The position numbers were made by a program, and so were the translations under genes. A stretch of 64,000 nt of DNA from NCBI GenBank assembly GCA_007745635.1, contig CP036272.1:1189700-1253699 (forward strand). Direction: 5' to 3'. Shown here piece by piece: positions 30,501-38,678 of the stretch. Below the pieces are notes generated by a model. It worked only from the letters and a program-made list of their open reading frames with translations, made no database searches and had not been told where the DNA came from. Position 1 is the first letter of the stretch. Every line of letters begins with the position of its first letter. The DNA is from Stieleria bergensis (GTDB taxonomy: Bacteria > Planctomycetota > Planctomycetia > Pirellulales > Pirellulaceae).

Positions 30501-30908
30501 CTTGGGTAATGAGTCAACCCACTGCCCGAGTTTTGGTGTCAGAGGCTCTGGTGTGATGTAGGATTCCAACTGTTTGGCGATCGCTGGATCGTACTCAAAG
30601 GGCCACTCCTGAACCTCTTCGTCCAAAAAGAAATCAAACGGGTTGATCACGGTCATGTCCGCGATCAGGTCGATCTCGATACTCAGTCGGTCTGTTTTCT
30701 CTGGGAAGACCAAGCGAGCCATGGGATTGGCAAAGGGATCCTGTTGCCAATTGATGAAGTGCTCGTCGGGCGTGACCTTCAGGTTGTATCCTGCAATCGA
30801 CGTTCGGCAGTGGTAGGCCGGTCTTAACCGAACGAGTTGGGGGGCCAGTGAAATTCGCTTATCGTACTGATAATGCGTTTGATGATTCAGGGCGACGCGA
30901 ATAGTCAT
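27588..30908 (-). CDS. Transglutaminase / DUF2126 fusion protein
   Basis: 1106 residues. Residues ~1-290 are a transglutaminase-like unit with triad Cys180 (ASGSCRDSAW), His231 (CDLHAWTEIYV) and Asp247 (GWIGLDPTSG). The rest (~330-1106) matches DUF2126, with GGEPTFVGIQDTDDPQWNT and an alpha-amidoligase-like region (DLDGIHTGTGGGAHIVLGGQ). This large fusion is a regular partner of the ATP-grasp type 2 and alpha-E proteins, and DUF2126 has been proposed to be related to glutamine-synthetase-like ligases. The set is thought to make or attach small peptides; the product is unknown. It overlaps the alpha-E gene by 4 bases (ATGA) and ends the minus-strand operon, facing the plus-strand version of the same system. 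Confidence 0.9.
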   Translation of the reverse strand: MTIRVALNHQTHYQYDKRISLAPQLVRLRPAYHCRTSIAGYNLKVTPDEHFINWQQDPFANPMARLVFPEKTDRLSIEIDLIADMTVINPFDFFLDEEVQEWPFEYDPAIAKQLESYITPEPLTPKLGQWVDSLPKKMPRTIDFLVDVNRQAQELIRYTVRLEPGVQTPEETLELASGSCRDSAWMLTQAFRHLGVAARFVSGYLIQLTADEKPVDPSEGAGPDEDFCDLHAWTEIYVPGGGWIGLDPTSGLLASEGHIPLACTPHYNDAAPITGGHEACDVEFRHEMSVRRVLESPRTTKPYTDDQWQSIVSAGDQVDQLLDDGDVRLTIGGEPTFVGIQDTDDPQWNTEAVGEEKRVLSNVLLLKLRDTLAPGALLHYGQGKWYPGESLPRWALTCLWRKDGQPVWQDARWIADEGKQYDYQDADAERFVQHLSGVLGIDAKLSFPVYEDTFYYLWREQKLPKDVDPTDPKLEDPNERAMMMRAFQRGLDRPVGFVMPLKRAWWQAHAGWVGGTWPMRGEKVYVIPGDSPIGLRLPLDRLPKSSSVPAHEQLPVDPFAPRSPLPPAVPIRQEPSRIERITNQLEAEKEQPVPDAEVIPTALCIEVRHGRLHLFMPPTQRLEDYLDLLAAVEETCADLEIPVIIEGYLPPNDHRVELFKVTPDPGVIELNVQPSKSWPELVELTETIYEKARESGLTAQKFDLDGIHTGTGGGAHIVLGGQSPEDSPFIRRPDLLASMIRFWHNHPALSYLFSGKFIGPTSQAPRMDEARRDSVYEMEVALAEVDRLEQNGQDIMPWTVDRLFRDLMVDLTGNTHRAEICIDKLYSPDSSTGRLGLVEFRGFEMPPNPQMNLAQQLLIRGVVAAFWHQPYKQPLVRWGTMLYDRFMLPHFVWTDLCNALDKIGQLGVSLDPGWYLPQYEFRFPVIGEMVTGDVRMELRNAIEPWYLMGEDPAGGGTARFVDSSMERLQLTLDGFDPAKHAVLCNGHQVPMHPSEITGRYLAGIKYRAWQAPRCLHPTIGVNVPLQIELVNRFSNRSMAGCRYHAADPSGRAHEVFPINAYEADARRSARFETHTLTGGKLMIPDLPPSRSPNDYPITFDLRGVGR

Positions 30909-31855
30909 TTGCTTCCAATAGCGTTAAAGTAGTCGTTGGCAATCGCCTGGCCGATTTCGTTGAGTTGAGTTTGCAGGTCATCGATGAAGCGATGCATGCC
31001 ACCTGACAAGACTTCTTTCACGTCCATGCTTTGTAGGCGATGCCGGAGGGAGGCGATCTGGTTGCTCGATGCGCTGGGGAATTCAGCATCGCATTGCTTA
31101 TGAATTTCACGCACTGACCAATCCGCACCTGCCACGCAGGCATAAATGCTGCGTGTAAAGGTTTTGTGGAAGATGAAAAACGAGACGATCTTTTCGATAT
31201 CCATCAGGTGGTGTTCGCGACGATAGGCCTCAAAGCCACTGATGGCCAGCAGCAGGTTGGACCACTGCAGATCATCGACCGCGGTGCCGACGTCTTCAAT
31301 GCGAGGCAGTAAATTAAAGTACTTGGCATCGAGGATTCGTGACGTCTTATCGGCTCGCTCGATCAATCGTCCCGCATTCAGAAATTGCCAGCCCAAGTCA
31401 TGGCTCATGGTGCTGTCTAAAACGCCAGTCCACATCAAGGCATGGTTGCGAATCTCGACGAAGAATTCGCCGGTTGGTTGGCTCAATTGTGAAGGGCCAG
31501 CATCACGTACGAAGTGATAAAAGTCGTTCAGCTGTTCAAATGCCTCGGTGGAGATCGATTCGCGGACGCCTCGCGCGTTTTCACGAGCAGCACGCAAACA
31601 GCAGACCATCGAACTGGAATAATCTCGATCAAAGCCCAAGAACTGCACGACATTTTGAGGATCCGCGCGACCGTAGCGGGCGGCGAATTCCTTTTGATCC
31701 CCGGTGACTTCTACCAAGGGTGTCCAAGGGTCAACCAAGGTGTCGGGATGCTCCAACGTCATTTGCAAGGTGACTTCCAAGAAACGAGCCAGGTTTTCAG
31801 CCCGCTCGACTTGACGTCCCATCCAGTAAATTGATTCGGCGACTCGTGAAAGCAT
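30905..31855 (-). CDS. Alpha-E domain protein (DUF403)
   Basis: 316 residues. It begins MLSRVAESIYWMGRQVERAE, the hallmark start of alpha-E proteins, and continues with SISTEAFEQLNDFYHFVRDA and GWQFLNAGRLIERADKTSRI, mostly helical. The domain's biochemistry is unknown; it travels with circularly permuted ATP-grasp and transglutaminase proteins and may carry or hand over substrates. It lies between the ATP-grasp gene (84 bp upstream) and the transglutaminase/DUF2126 gene (4-base overlap). The C-terminal half of the plus-strand fusion at 22190 is its paralog. Confidence 0.92.
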   Translation of the reverse strand: MLSRVAESIYWMGRQVERAENLARFLEVTLQMTLEHPDTLVDPWTPLVEVTGDQKEFAARYGRADPQNVVQFLGFDRDYSSSMVCCLRAARENARGVRESISTEAFEQLNDFYHFVRDAGPSQLSQPTGEFFVEIRNHALMWTGVLDSTMSHDLGWQFLNAGRLIERADKTSRILDAKYFNLLPRIEDVGTAVDDLQWSNLLLAISGFEAYRREHHLMDIEKIVSFFIFHKTFTRSIYACVAGADWSVREIHKQCDAEFPSASSNQIASLRHRLQSMDVKEVLSGGMHRFIDDLQTQLNEIGQAIANDYFNAIGSK

Positions 31856-31939
31856 GTGATTTGAAGGCTAGGTGACGATTGCGATGGCCGGTAACGATGG
31901 CCCGTTAAGTGACCATCAATGATTGCAAGCAAGAACGGA

Positions 31940-33493
31940 TTAAGTCGAAGGAGAGGATGCCGTGGCGACATCTTGGCCGCTTTCAGCCACAACCCAGGTG
32001 TCTTTGCTGCCGCCTCCCTGAGAGGAATTGACGACTAGCGACCCCTTTTTTAATGCCACTCGCGTTAGGCCGCCCGGCAATACCCAGACGTCATTGGGGT
32101 GGCTGCACAGAATGTACGGCCGCAGGTCGACATGGCGGCCTTCCAGTTTGTCGTCAATGGCCGTGGGCACGCGAGAGAGTTGCAGTGTGGGCTGAGCAAT
32201 CCAATTGCGTGGGTTTTTCTTGATCTTCGCAGCAAATTCGCTGCGTTCTTCTTTGCTGGAGTGAGGCCCGATCAGCAACCCATAGCCACCTGATTCACCC
32301 GCAGGTTTGACAACCAGTTCATCAAGATGCTCCAGCACGTACTTGCGATCGTCGGCACGTTGACAGAGATACGTTGGCACGTTCGGCAAGATCGGTTCCT
32401 GACCCAAGTAATAGCGAATCATTTCCGGAACAAAGGAATAGATCACTTTGTCATCCGCCACGCCTGTTCCAGGTGCATTGGCAAGTGCGACGTTGCCAGC
32501 GCGATACGCATCCATTAAACCAGCAACGCCGAGTACGCTGTCTTTACGAAACGTTTTTGGATCCAGGAAATCATCATCCACTCGCCGGTAGATCACATCA
32601 ACGCGTTTCAGGCCAGCCACCGTGCGCATGTAGACGATGTCACGATCGACCACGAGGTCGCGTCCTTCCACAAGCTCGATTCCCATCTGTTGCGCCAGGA
32701 ACGAATGCTCGTAGTAAGCACTGTTGTAGATCCCCGGTGTAAGGATCACCACGGTGGGGTCCGAGACTTGTGGCGGCGCGACATCACGGAGCATCTGGAA
32801 CAATCGCGAGCAATAGTTGTTGACCGGTCGAACATTCGAGGCACTAAACGCTTGTGGGAAGTTGCGTTTCATCACATGCCGATTCTGCAGCACATAGGAA
32901 ACCCCAGAGGGACAACGCAGGTTGTCCTCTAAAACATAGACGGCTCCCGAGTTGTCTCGGACAAGGTCGGTCCCGGTGATGTGACACCAAACATCGTTAA
33001 ACGGTTTCAGCCCCTGGCAGGCCTCCAAGTACCCGGGGGCACTCTTGATCAGATCCTCCGGAATGATGCCTTCCTTGACAATGTTCTGCTCGTTATAGAC
33101 ATCGCAGAGAAAGAAATTCAAGGCGCTGATTCGCTGTCGTAATCCCGCTTCGATGTGTTTCCAAAGCATCGAGGAGATGATTCGAGGCACGACATCAAAG
33201 GGGAAGATCTTTTCTGTCCCCGTTTTGTCGTTGTAGACGGTGAACGTGATGCCCATGTGGTACAGCAATCGCTCGATCGCCTGCTGGCGGCGACTGAGTT
33301 CGCCGTCGGGCATTTCCTGGAACAGGCGAATCAGTTGCTCTGCATCGGGCCGTGCAACTCCGTTTGCTTCGACGAGTTCGTCGTAAAACGCGTCTGTACT
33401 ATAGCCTGGGAGCACGATCTTCGTCCGCTCGGATGAGCCGTCGGAAGGGCTAAAGGAACTGGAGTCCGCAGCGCTCTTCTGTGACTGCTGCAT
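31940..33493 (-). CDS. Circularly permuted ATP-grasp type 2 protein
   Basis: 517 residues. After a Ser-rich 25-residue tip come DAFYDELVEANGVARP, FPFDVVPRIISSMLWKHIEA, NFFLCDVYNEQNIVKEGIIP, TDLVRDNSGAVYVLEDNLRC, GVSYVLQNR and VVKPAGESGGYGLLIGPHSS, all diagnostic of the circularly permuted ATP-grasp type 2 family. The Gly-rich KPAGESGGYG probably holds ATP. It is expected to activate a carboxylate and join it to an amine, in concert with the alpha-E and transglutaminase/DUF2126 proteins downstream. ATG 33493 (MQQSQKSAAD) is chosen; the frame is open 40 codons further upstream but those residues look unconserved and Cys-rich. It heads the minus-strand operon. Confidence 0.92.
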   Translation of the reverse strand: MQQSQKSAADSSSFSPSDGSSERTKIVLPGYSTDAFYDELVEANGVARPDAEQLIRLFQEMPDGELSRRQQAIERLLYHMGITFTVYNDKTGTEKIFPFDVVPRIISSMLWKHIEAGLRQRISALNFFLCDVYNEQNIVKEGIIPEDLIKSAPGYLEACQGLKPFNDVWCHITGTDLVRDNSGAVYVLEDNLRCPSGVSYVLQNRHVMKRNFPQAFSASNVRPVNNYCSRLFQMLRDVAPPQVSDPTVVILTPGIYNSAYYEHSFLAQQMGIELVEGRDLVVDRDIVYMRTVAGLKRVDVIYRRVDDDFLDPKTFRKDSVLGVAGLMDAYRAGNVALANAPGTGVADDKVIYSFVPEMIRYYLGQEPILPNVPTYLCQRADDRKYVLEHLDELVVKPAGESGGYGLLIGPHSSKEERSEFAAKIKKNPRNWIAQPTLQLSRVPTAIDDKLEGRHVDLRPYILCSHPNDVWVLPGGLTRVALKKGSLVVNSSQGGGSKDTWVVAESGQDVATASSPST

Positions 33494-34098
33494 GGTTGAT
33501 TCTCGTGGTGGCGGTTTCTGGCAACAAGATGCGAGGCAACGTTCGACGTTGCATTGAATGGGTGCCGTAACCTGTCGGTCACAGCATACGATCGCAATCG
33601 ATAAAAACAGCATTCACCACCTGAACCAATGCATGGTTCATGAAGTGAGTGTTGAATTTGATCGACCCGCCTGACGATCGGTTCTGGTGCGTCGGACGCT
33701 AGCTGAGTTTTCAGCGAGCGGCCGAGCCATTGAGAAAAAATGGGAGCCTTCACAGAGGTGTCGCAGTGCCGATTGCCTGGGTGACTTGTTGCCAAGTCTG
33801 GCACATTAACATGTACTTCGTCGCCTGTTCCCGATTTACTTCAATTTATCGTACCTAAACAGTTCCCATTGGCCACTAAGTCGCACTCGCAATGTACCTT
33901 GTGGCATCTGGATGACCATAAATGCCCCGTTACGGTGAAAGCGTTCGTGCGCGTGCAGGTCGTTCACTCGAGAATGATTGTCACATCCCCACTCGATTCG
34001 CGTTCTGGTCCTAGTTTGCGTCAGGCTTTCCGCAGGGAAGGGATGATCCGCATGGATTGTCCGAAAGTATCGCACGTTCACGTCTTGAATAATTTTTA
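33494..34098. other. Intergenic between divergent ATP-grasp and unknown membrane-protein genes
   Basis: 605 bases. TGAACCA-ATGCA-TGGTTCA at 33622-33640 is a perfect 7 bp hairpin inside a longer imperfect dyad, which might be an operator. A minus frame at 33836-34081 (81 codons) ends in plausible protein-like text (FMVIQMPQGTLRVRLSGQWE) but has no recognised family or ribosome site. Promoters for both flanking genes should lie here. Confidence 0.5.
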
Positions 34099-36309
34099 AT
34101 GAAGTCGCTTTTAAAGTCTCTGTATCGCAAAACCCCTCTGCTCAGCTTGCTCTCTGGCGTGTTTGTCTTCGTTTCATGCTCGGCGATGTTGTTGACCGGA
34201 TACGATCTGTCTTCTGCAGGGGCCTTGGCTCTGGGGGGATTGCCTCTGACGGCGGCGGTCCTGGATGTCGTTCGTCTGTTGCCACGGTCCGGAGCGAAGC
34301 TGAAGCAGGAGCTGGCAGCAGGGGATTCCCAGGGTGGCGCAGACCTACAGCAATTTCTGCAGGATCGAGCCGACGACTTGACGGCTCGCGAAACGCAGCT
34401 GACTGAGCAATCGCTGTTGTTGCAGCAGTGGTTACAGTTCCCTGACGCGATGGACTGGAATCAACGAGCGTCAACTGATCCCAGTTTGATTGATCATGCA
34501 CAATCCGTGAAAGCCGATCCGCTGGCCAAGCATGATGTGGAACTCAAGCAACTGATTGAAGGCAAGACTCACGAGTTGTTTGAGGACATTCGCAATGACG
34601 TGTACCGCACTGAAAAGGGAGGTGTCAAGGTTTTCGATTACGGCCGGATTCGAGCCGACTTGTATCGCTTATTGGCTGACGTGGTGGCAATCTACAAGCC
34701 AGGCGAGCAGGACTTTCTTTTGAAGACCAATCCGGAGGCGTCGACTCGCGCGATTGGTCATGCTTCCTTGCGTCTGATGGTGGCCGCAGAGAGTTTGCCA
34801 GGCAATGTCTACCAGTACAATTTTCAAACCATTTATGACATGGTCAGCCGAGCGGTCAAGGCGTTTGGTTATTACAAAACCGCTAAGCCTTACTTGGACA
34901 TCGCGTCGAGCGTCTTTTATGCCGGACGATTTGCCTCCGGCGCCAGTCCAATCACCTTGGCCGCTTGGTGGGCAGCGTCAAAAGCAACCACCTATGGTGC
35001 GTCGCGTCTCAGCGAGCATGTCATCAATGAACAGGCGATCGGTTTGATTCGGCAGTTGGTCGAAATCTTTGCTGTCGAAGTCGCTGCCATCTATAGCCCG
35101 CAGGTTCGTTATCGTGATGCTCAATGGATCTATGGTGTTGAGTTGGTGCATTTTGCCAGTAAAGTGCCGCTACCGCCTGAGGTCCGTTTAGCTGCCCTTG
35201 GTGAGCTTGGCAAACTGACCCTGCGTGCTGAATACGGCCGCGTGTCTTTGATGCGACAATTGGCGAGTGGCGCGACGTCGCGGCCGGACCAATATCTGCC
35301 CGCAGAAAGTCTTTCACAGCAAGATCGCGTGATTGTCGCTCAGCAGTTGGAACAGTTTGTGACCACGCATCTGCTCAAAGCATCGGTCCAGCAGGTCTCC
35401 AGTGAGCAGCTTCATCAGTGGTTTGCTGAGGTCGCCGAGCGACTGCAAATTGCGATCAAGAAATGGGGGCATGAACTATCGGACCAGGAGCAATTGGTGG
35501 CCGCCTGCCAGACGCTATTGGCGTTTCGCTTGGAATTCTTTGGTGAAGATGCGGCAGCGGCGATCAAGCAACTTGATGGAACCAAGACATTGTCCCAGTT
35601 ATCGATAGAGGAACGTCGGCAATGGGAAGCCGATGGTTTAAGCGAGCCGCCATTTTTCTTTGCCCCGCCACCTCTTCCCCCTGAGGCCCAGATCTGTGAA
35701 CGCTGGTTCGATGACTTGTTGGCGATGGTGCCGCCCTTGCCGCCAGCAGCCACACAAATCGGCGATTCGCAGCTCAGTGCAGAGGTGAAGCTTGAAGCTG
35801 GAAGCGAGTTCCTGTTGCGGAGATGGCTGGGACAGGATGCGATGCTGCAGGCCGCCTATTTCTTGCGAAAAGACGCCCAGCAGATTCAGGCTCGCTATCA
35901 GGAAGCCAGTCAACAAGAGCTCTTTCAGCAGTGCCAAAACCCAGCTGACGACAGCAAGACGCTGCCGCCGGTTTTGTTCTTGCAACAGCAACTGGGCGGA
36001 GTTCAGGTTGCTGCGCACTATCAATGCAGCGAAATCCAGACTGATGACGCGCGAGTCACTGGCGACGGCTTTTTAACTCAGCTGGGTGATACCTTGGTCG
36101 CCTATCAAGTGAGTGAGGCCAGCGACGATCCCGCTCATCAAGTGTTGTACCTGGTCGCAATCGCCAAGCGTGATCAAGTCCAAGCTACAAAACAGAGTGG
36201 TTACTTGCGGAGTTCCTGTCGCCTGCGATTTCCCTCTGGCGAATCAGTGACGGTGGTGGGAGGGGCGTTTAGCAGTTACGAAACCTTCTTCGCCGATCTA
36301 CGCGTGTAG
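34099..36309 (+). CDS. Large hypothetical membrane protein
   Basis: 736 residues, not recognised. Two hydrophobic segments near the N-terminus (LLSLLSGVFVFVSCSAMLLT about 14-33, and GALALGGLPLTAAVLDVVRL about 40-59) suggest a membrane hairpin; the rest should be cytosolic. A coiled-coil-like Gln-rich stretch (~80-130) follows. The middle (FGYYKTAKPYLDIASSVFYA, then GASPITLAAWWAASKATTYG) has small-residue amphipathic character that may touch the membrane. PPFFFAPPPLPPEAQ and PPLPP form a proline-rich linker at ~515-550. No enzyme motif is visible. It is monocistronic, starting with ATG 34099 and TTTTTAA before it. Real gene status is supported by length and composition; the function is unknown. 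Confidence 0.75.
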   Translation: MKSLLKSLYRKTPLLSLLSGVFVFVSCSAMLLTGYDLSSAGALALGGLPLTAAVLDVVRLLPRSGAKLKQELAAGDSQGGADLQQFLQDRADDLTARETQLTEQSLLLQQWLQFPDAMDWNQRASTDPSLIDHAQSVKADPLAKHDVELKQLIEGKTHELFEDIRNDVYRTEKGGVKVFDYGRIRADLYRLLADVVAIYKPGEQDFLLKTNPEASTRAIGHASLRLMVAAESLPGNVYQYNFQTIYDMVSRAVKAFGYYKTAKPYLDIASSVFYAGRFASGASPITLAAWWAASKATTYGASRLSEHVINEQAIGLIRQLVEIFAVEVAAIYSPQVRYRDAQWIYGVELVHFASKVPLPPEVRLAALGELGKLTLRAEYGRVSLMRQLASGATSRPDQYLPAESLSQQDRVIVAQQLEQFVTTHLLKASVQQVSSEQLHQWFAEVAERLQIAIKKWGHELSDQEQLVAACQTLLAFRLEFFGEDAAAAIKQLDGTKTLSQLSIEERRQWEADGLSEPPFFFAPPPLPPEAQICERWFDDLLAMVPPLPPAATQIGDSQLSAEVKLEAGSEFLLRRWLGQDAMLQAAYFLRKDAQQIQARYQEASQQELFQQCQNPADDSKTLPPVLFLQQQLGGVQVAAHYQCSEIQTDDARVTGDGFLTQLGDTLVAYQVSEASDDPAHQVLYLVAIAKRDQVQATKQSGYLRSSCRLRFPSGESVTVVGGAFSSYETFFADLRV

Positions 36310-36350
36310 AAGCAGTTTCCATCCGCCGCATTGGCGTTCGCCACGGTTCG

Positions 36351-36381
36351 CTCAACAACACCCTCCCGCTTGCGGGAGAGT
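36351..36381. repeat. Uninterrupted copy of the hairpin repeat (IS110 empty-site form)
   Basis: CTCAACAACACCCT is followed by CCCGCTTGCGGGAGAGT, whose CTCCCGC/GCGGGAG arms form a hairpin. This is the same sequence, with a few changes, that flanks the IS110 element at 25864-25875 and 27078-27094. It lies between the unknown membrane-protein gene and the convergent sulfatase gene. Confidence 0.9.
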
Positions 36382-36430
36382 GCAGTCAAAGCTCATCCGC
36401 CGCATTGGCGTTTGACAAGCTTTTTGCGGT

Positions 36431-37921
36431 CTACTGGGGCGATGACGGTTCCGGGCGTGGGTTCAGCGAGTCGTAGTGCTCCGCTGAGACACCTGACCAA
36501 ACCGGCGACGATCCCCACAGCGGTACCGTCGGCAATGTGGACTCCCAGGTCCCCAGGGCTTCAAACATCTCTTCAAACTCAGCGTGATGGGTCTGCCGCT
36601 TGTTGTTGGCTTCAGCGATGTCTTTGCCAACGTCAAAGAGTTCAGCGGGGCGATGTGAAAGTCGGACTAATTTGTGCTTACCGAACAGGATGGCGGCTTG
36701 GCCTTGTAATCGCCAATGCAAACGACGTTGGGAATCGAGCGAGACATCGGTCAGCTGTGGCAAAACATCGATCCCATCGTAGGGACCGGCGAGTTCGACC
36801 ATGCGTTTGCGATTCCGCGCGTCTTGATGGCTGGGTGGATCGTTCAGCGGGAGTGGCTGCGAACCAGCAGCACTCATAAACGTTGGCATCAGGTCCAAGG
36901 AACTGATCACGGACTTGCAAACCTGGCCGGCTTGAAACTGTTTGGGCCAAGTCCAAATCATGGGGATCCGAATGCCGCCTTCACGCATGGTGCCTTTGGC
37001 ACCTCGCAAAGGGCCATTCCAGCTGGCGTTGCTGGTCGCGCCCCCGTTGTCGGAGAAAAACACTAGTAGCGTGTTGTCCCATTGGCCGCTGTCTTCAAGG
37101 GATTGACGGATTCTGCCGACGTTTCGATCCAGTGCGTAAACCATCGCGGCATAAGTGCGCCGCTTCTTGTCCGTGATGTGCGAGAATCGCTCCAGATCAT
37201 TCGGCAGAGCCTGCATTGGAGTATGCGGCGCGTTGTAAGAGAAGAAGACGAACCAGGGTTGTTTGGGCTGCTGTTCCGATTGCCAGTCAATGAAACGCAG
37301 ACCCTCATCGGTGAAGAAGTCGGTGATGTACTCGCTGGAGAATTCTGTTACCGGCGTGCCATTGCGTTCGATAGAGTTCCTGCCGTTGAGCGGAAAGTAG
37401 CTATGGCTGCCGCCCAGCATGCCACAGAAGTGATCAAAGCCACGTTGATTGGGATGAAATGCTTCCCCTGTCCCCAAATGCCACTTGCCAATCAGCGCGG
37501 TGGCATAGCCGGCTGATTTCAATTGATCTGCCAGAGTCTGTTCACCGGTGGGTAAACCAAGCAGTTCGGGACGCGTAGCGTAGGAATTCGCGCTGGCATT
37601 TAAATTACCTTCATAGCCGAACCGTCTGGGGTCTCGACCGGTCATCAAGCCTGCGCGTGATGGGGAACAAACCGAACTCGCTACATAAGCATGGCGACAA
37701 AGCACTCCCGCAGCAGCCAGTTGGTCAAGGTTTGGCGTTTCGAGTGTTTGGCTGCCCATGCAGCCCAAGTCGCCATATCCCATGTCATCCGCCAAGATGA
37801 CAACAATGTTTGGCGGACGCTGATTCTGCTGAGCCTGTAAAAGACTCTGGGATAGCAGGCACATCAGCACGGTCGCGATGACAAGCGGCGTTCGAGCGAG
37901 AAAGGAAAGCACGATAGGCAT
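36431..37921 (-). CDS. Secreted sulfatase (arylsulfatase family S1)
   Basis: 496 residues. An N-terminal signal peptide (VLSFLARTPLVIATVLMCLL, cut near LLQAQ) directs export. NIVVILADDMGYGDLGCMGS carries the metal-binding Asp45-Asp46, and CSPSR at 85-89 is the Cys-type sulfatase motif whose cysteine must be turned into formylglycine for activity. SFFDHFCGMLGG-like and FVFFSYNAPHTPM segments are also typical, and FFSDNGGA gives the second metal site. The substrate is probably a sulfated polysaccharide, as for most planctomycete sulfatases, but cannot be specified. ATG 37921 is chosen; a TTG 15 bases upstream also opens the frame. Convergent with the unknown membrane protein; alone. Confidence 0.95.
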   Translation of the reverse strand: MPIVLSFLARTPLVIATVLMCLLSQSLLQAQQNQRPPNIVVILADDMGYGDLGCMGSQTLETPNLDQLAAAGVLCRHAYVASSVCSPSRAGLMTGRDPRRFGYEGNLNASANSYATRPELLGLPTGEQTLADQLKSAGYATALIGKWHLGTGEAFHPNQRGFDHFCGMLGGSHSYFPLNGRNSIERNGTPVTEFSSEYITDFFTDEGLRFIDWQSEQQPKQPWFVFFSYNAPHTPMQALPNDLERFSHITDKKRRTYAAMVYALDRNVGRIRQSLEDSGQWDNTLLVFFSDNGGATSNASWNGPLRGAKGTMREGGIRIPMIWTWPKQFQAGQVCKSVISSLDLMPTFMSAAGSQPLPLNDPPSHQDARNRKRMVELAGPYDGIDVLPQLTDVSLDSQRRLHWRLQGQAAILFGKHKLVRLSHRPAELFDVGKDIAEANNKRQTHHAEFEEMFEALGTWESTLPTVPLWGSSPVWSGVSAEHYDSLNPRPEPSSPQ

Positions 37922-37957
37922 GAGAAACTGAGCCAAACGGGAAACGCAGTGGAAATG

Positions 37958-37992
37958 AAAAACACCCCCTCGAAGTCTGGCGACGGGGTGTT
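37958..37992 (-). terminator. Intrinsic terminator of the minus-strand Tad-like operon
   Basis: On the minus strand AACACCCC (37992-37985) pairs with GGGGTGTT (37968-37961) and is followed by TTT, giving a run of five Ts. It lies just after the hypothetical gene at 38043 and before the sulfatase start. Confidence 0.78.
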
Positions 37993-38042
37993 GGCAATTC
38001 CAGTTTAGTCAATTGGTTTGACGGTTAACAGCGAAGAATGTT

Positions 38043-38603
38043 TCAGATGTCGTCGGCAACCTTTTTCAAATGCTGCTGAAGCTCTTGCTGAATGGTCGCA
38101 GGCTGGTTGGGGGCTCTGCTGGGGGCTCTGTTGGCCTCTAAATCACTTACCACTTGATTCAGGTCTTGCAACTGTTGCCTGACGACGCGTTGACGCTTAA
38201 GCATCTTGGCCTTGATTTGTTTGGAGCTTTCGCCAACGAACGCAGGGATCTCTCGTTCGCGTAGGCTCGCTTGAAGATCCGCTTCAACTCGCTCAATGTG
38301 AATGTGATCAACGTCCGGTAGCTCACCAACTTCTCGGGGGACTCTTAGCAGTTTGGACGAAGAAACGGTGCGTCTGTCTTGGGTGTCCAAGTTTGCTTCG
38401 TTTTCAGCAGTCACGCTTTCCAAGGATCTCGACAGGATTATTAGCAGGGCGAATGCGGAGACAGCAATCACGCTCATCTTGATCTTGTAAGCTCGCGCGG
38501 AAGCTTTGAGGGCCTGTTCCTCACGTGGAGTCCGATCAGACCCCAAGTCATTCATGTAGTAATCGGGCAGCTTGGAGTTTGGTTTTTGCTTGGAAGTTGG
38601 CAT
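38043..38603 (-). CDS. Hypothetical single-pass membrane protein
   Basis: 186 residues, not recognised. A ~40-residue basic cytosolic tip precedes one membrane helix (IKMSVIAVSAFALLIILSRS, about 41-60). The outer part is charged and mostly helical, with coiled-coil character (KAKMLKRQRVVRQQLQDLNQ, then VVSDLEANR), ending in a Gln-rich tail. It lies 75 bp downstream of the TadG-like VWA gene and is followed by a terminator, so it is probably the last gene of the tadE-tadE-tadG operon and may act in the same envelope structure. That link comes from position only. Confidence 0.7.
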   Translation of the reverse strand: MPTSKQKPNSKLPDYYMNDLGSDRTPREEQALKASARAYKIKMSVIAVSAFALLIILSRSLESVTAENEANLDTQDRRTVSSSKLLRVPREVGELPDVDHIHIERVEADLQASLREREIPAFVGESSKQIKAKMLKRQRVVRQQLQDLNQVVSDLEANRAPSRAPNQPATIQQELQQHLKKVADDI

Positions 38604-38678
38604 GATGGGCGTTCAGAGTTAACAGACGGGGGCGATCAATGCATTTGTTGACTGGTCGAAGGATCGTGACGCAATGTT

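Noticed and set aside
33836-34081. Minus-strand 81-codon frame before the unknown membrane protein
   Set aside because: No recognised family, no ribosome site, and the first half looks random. Left as unresolved in the gap entry.
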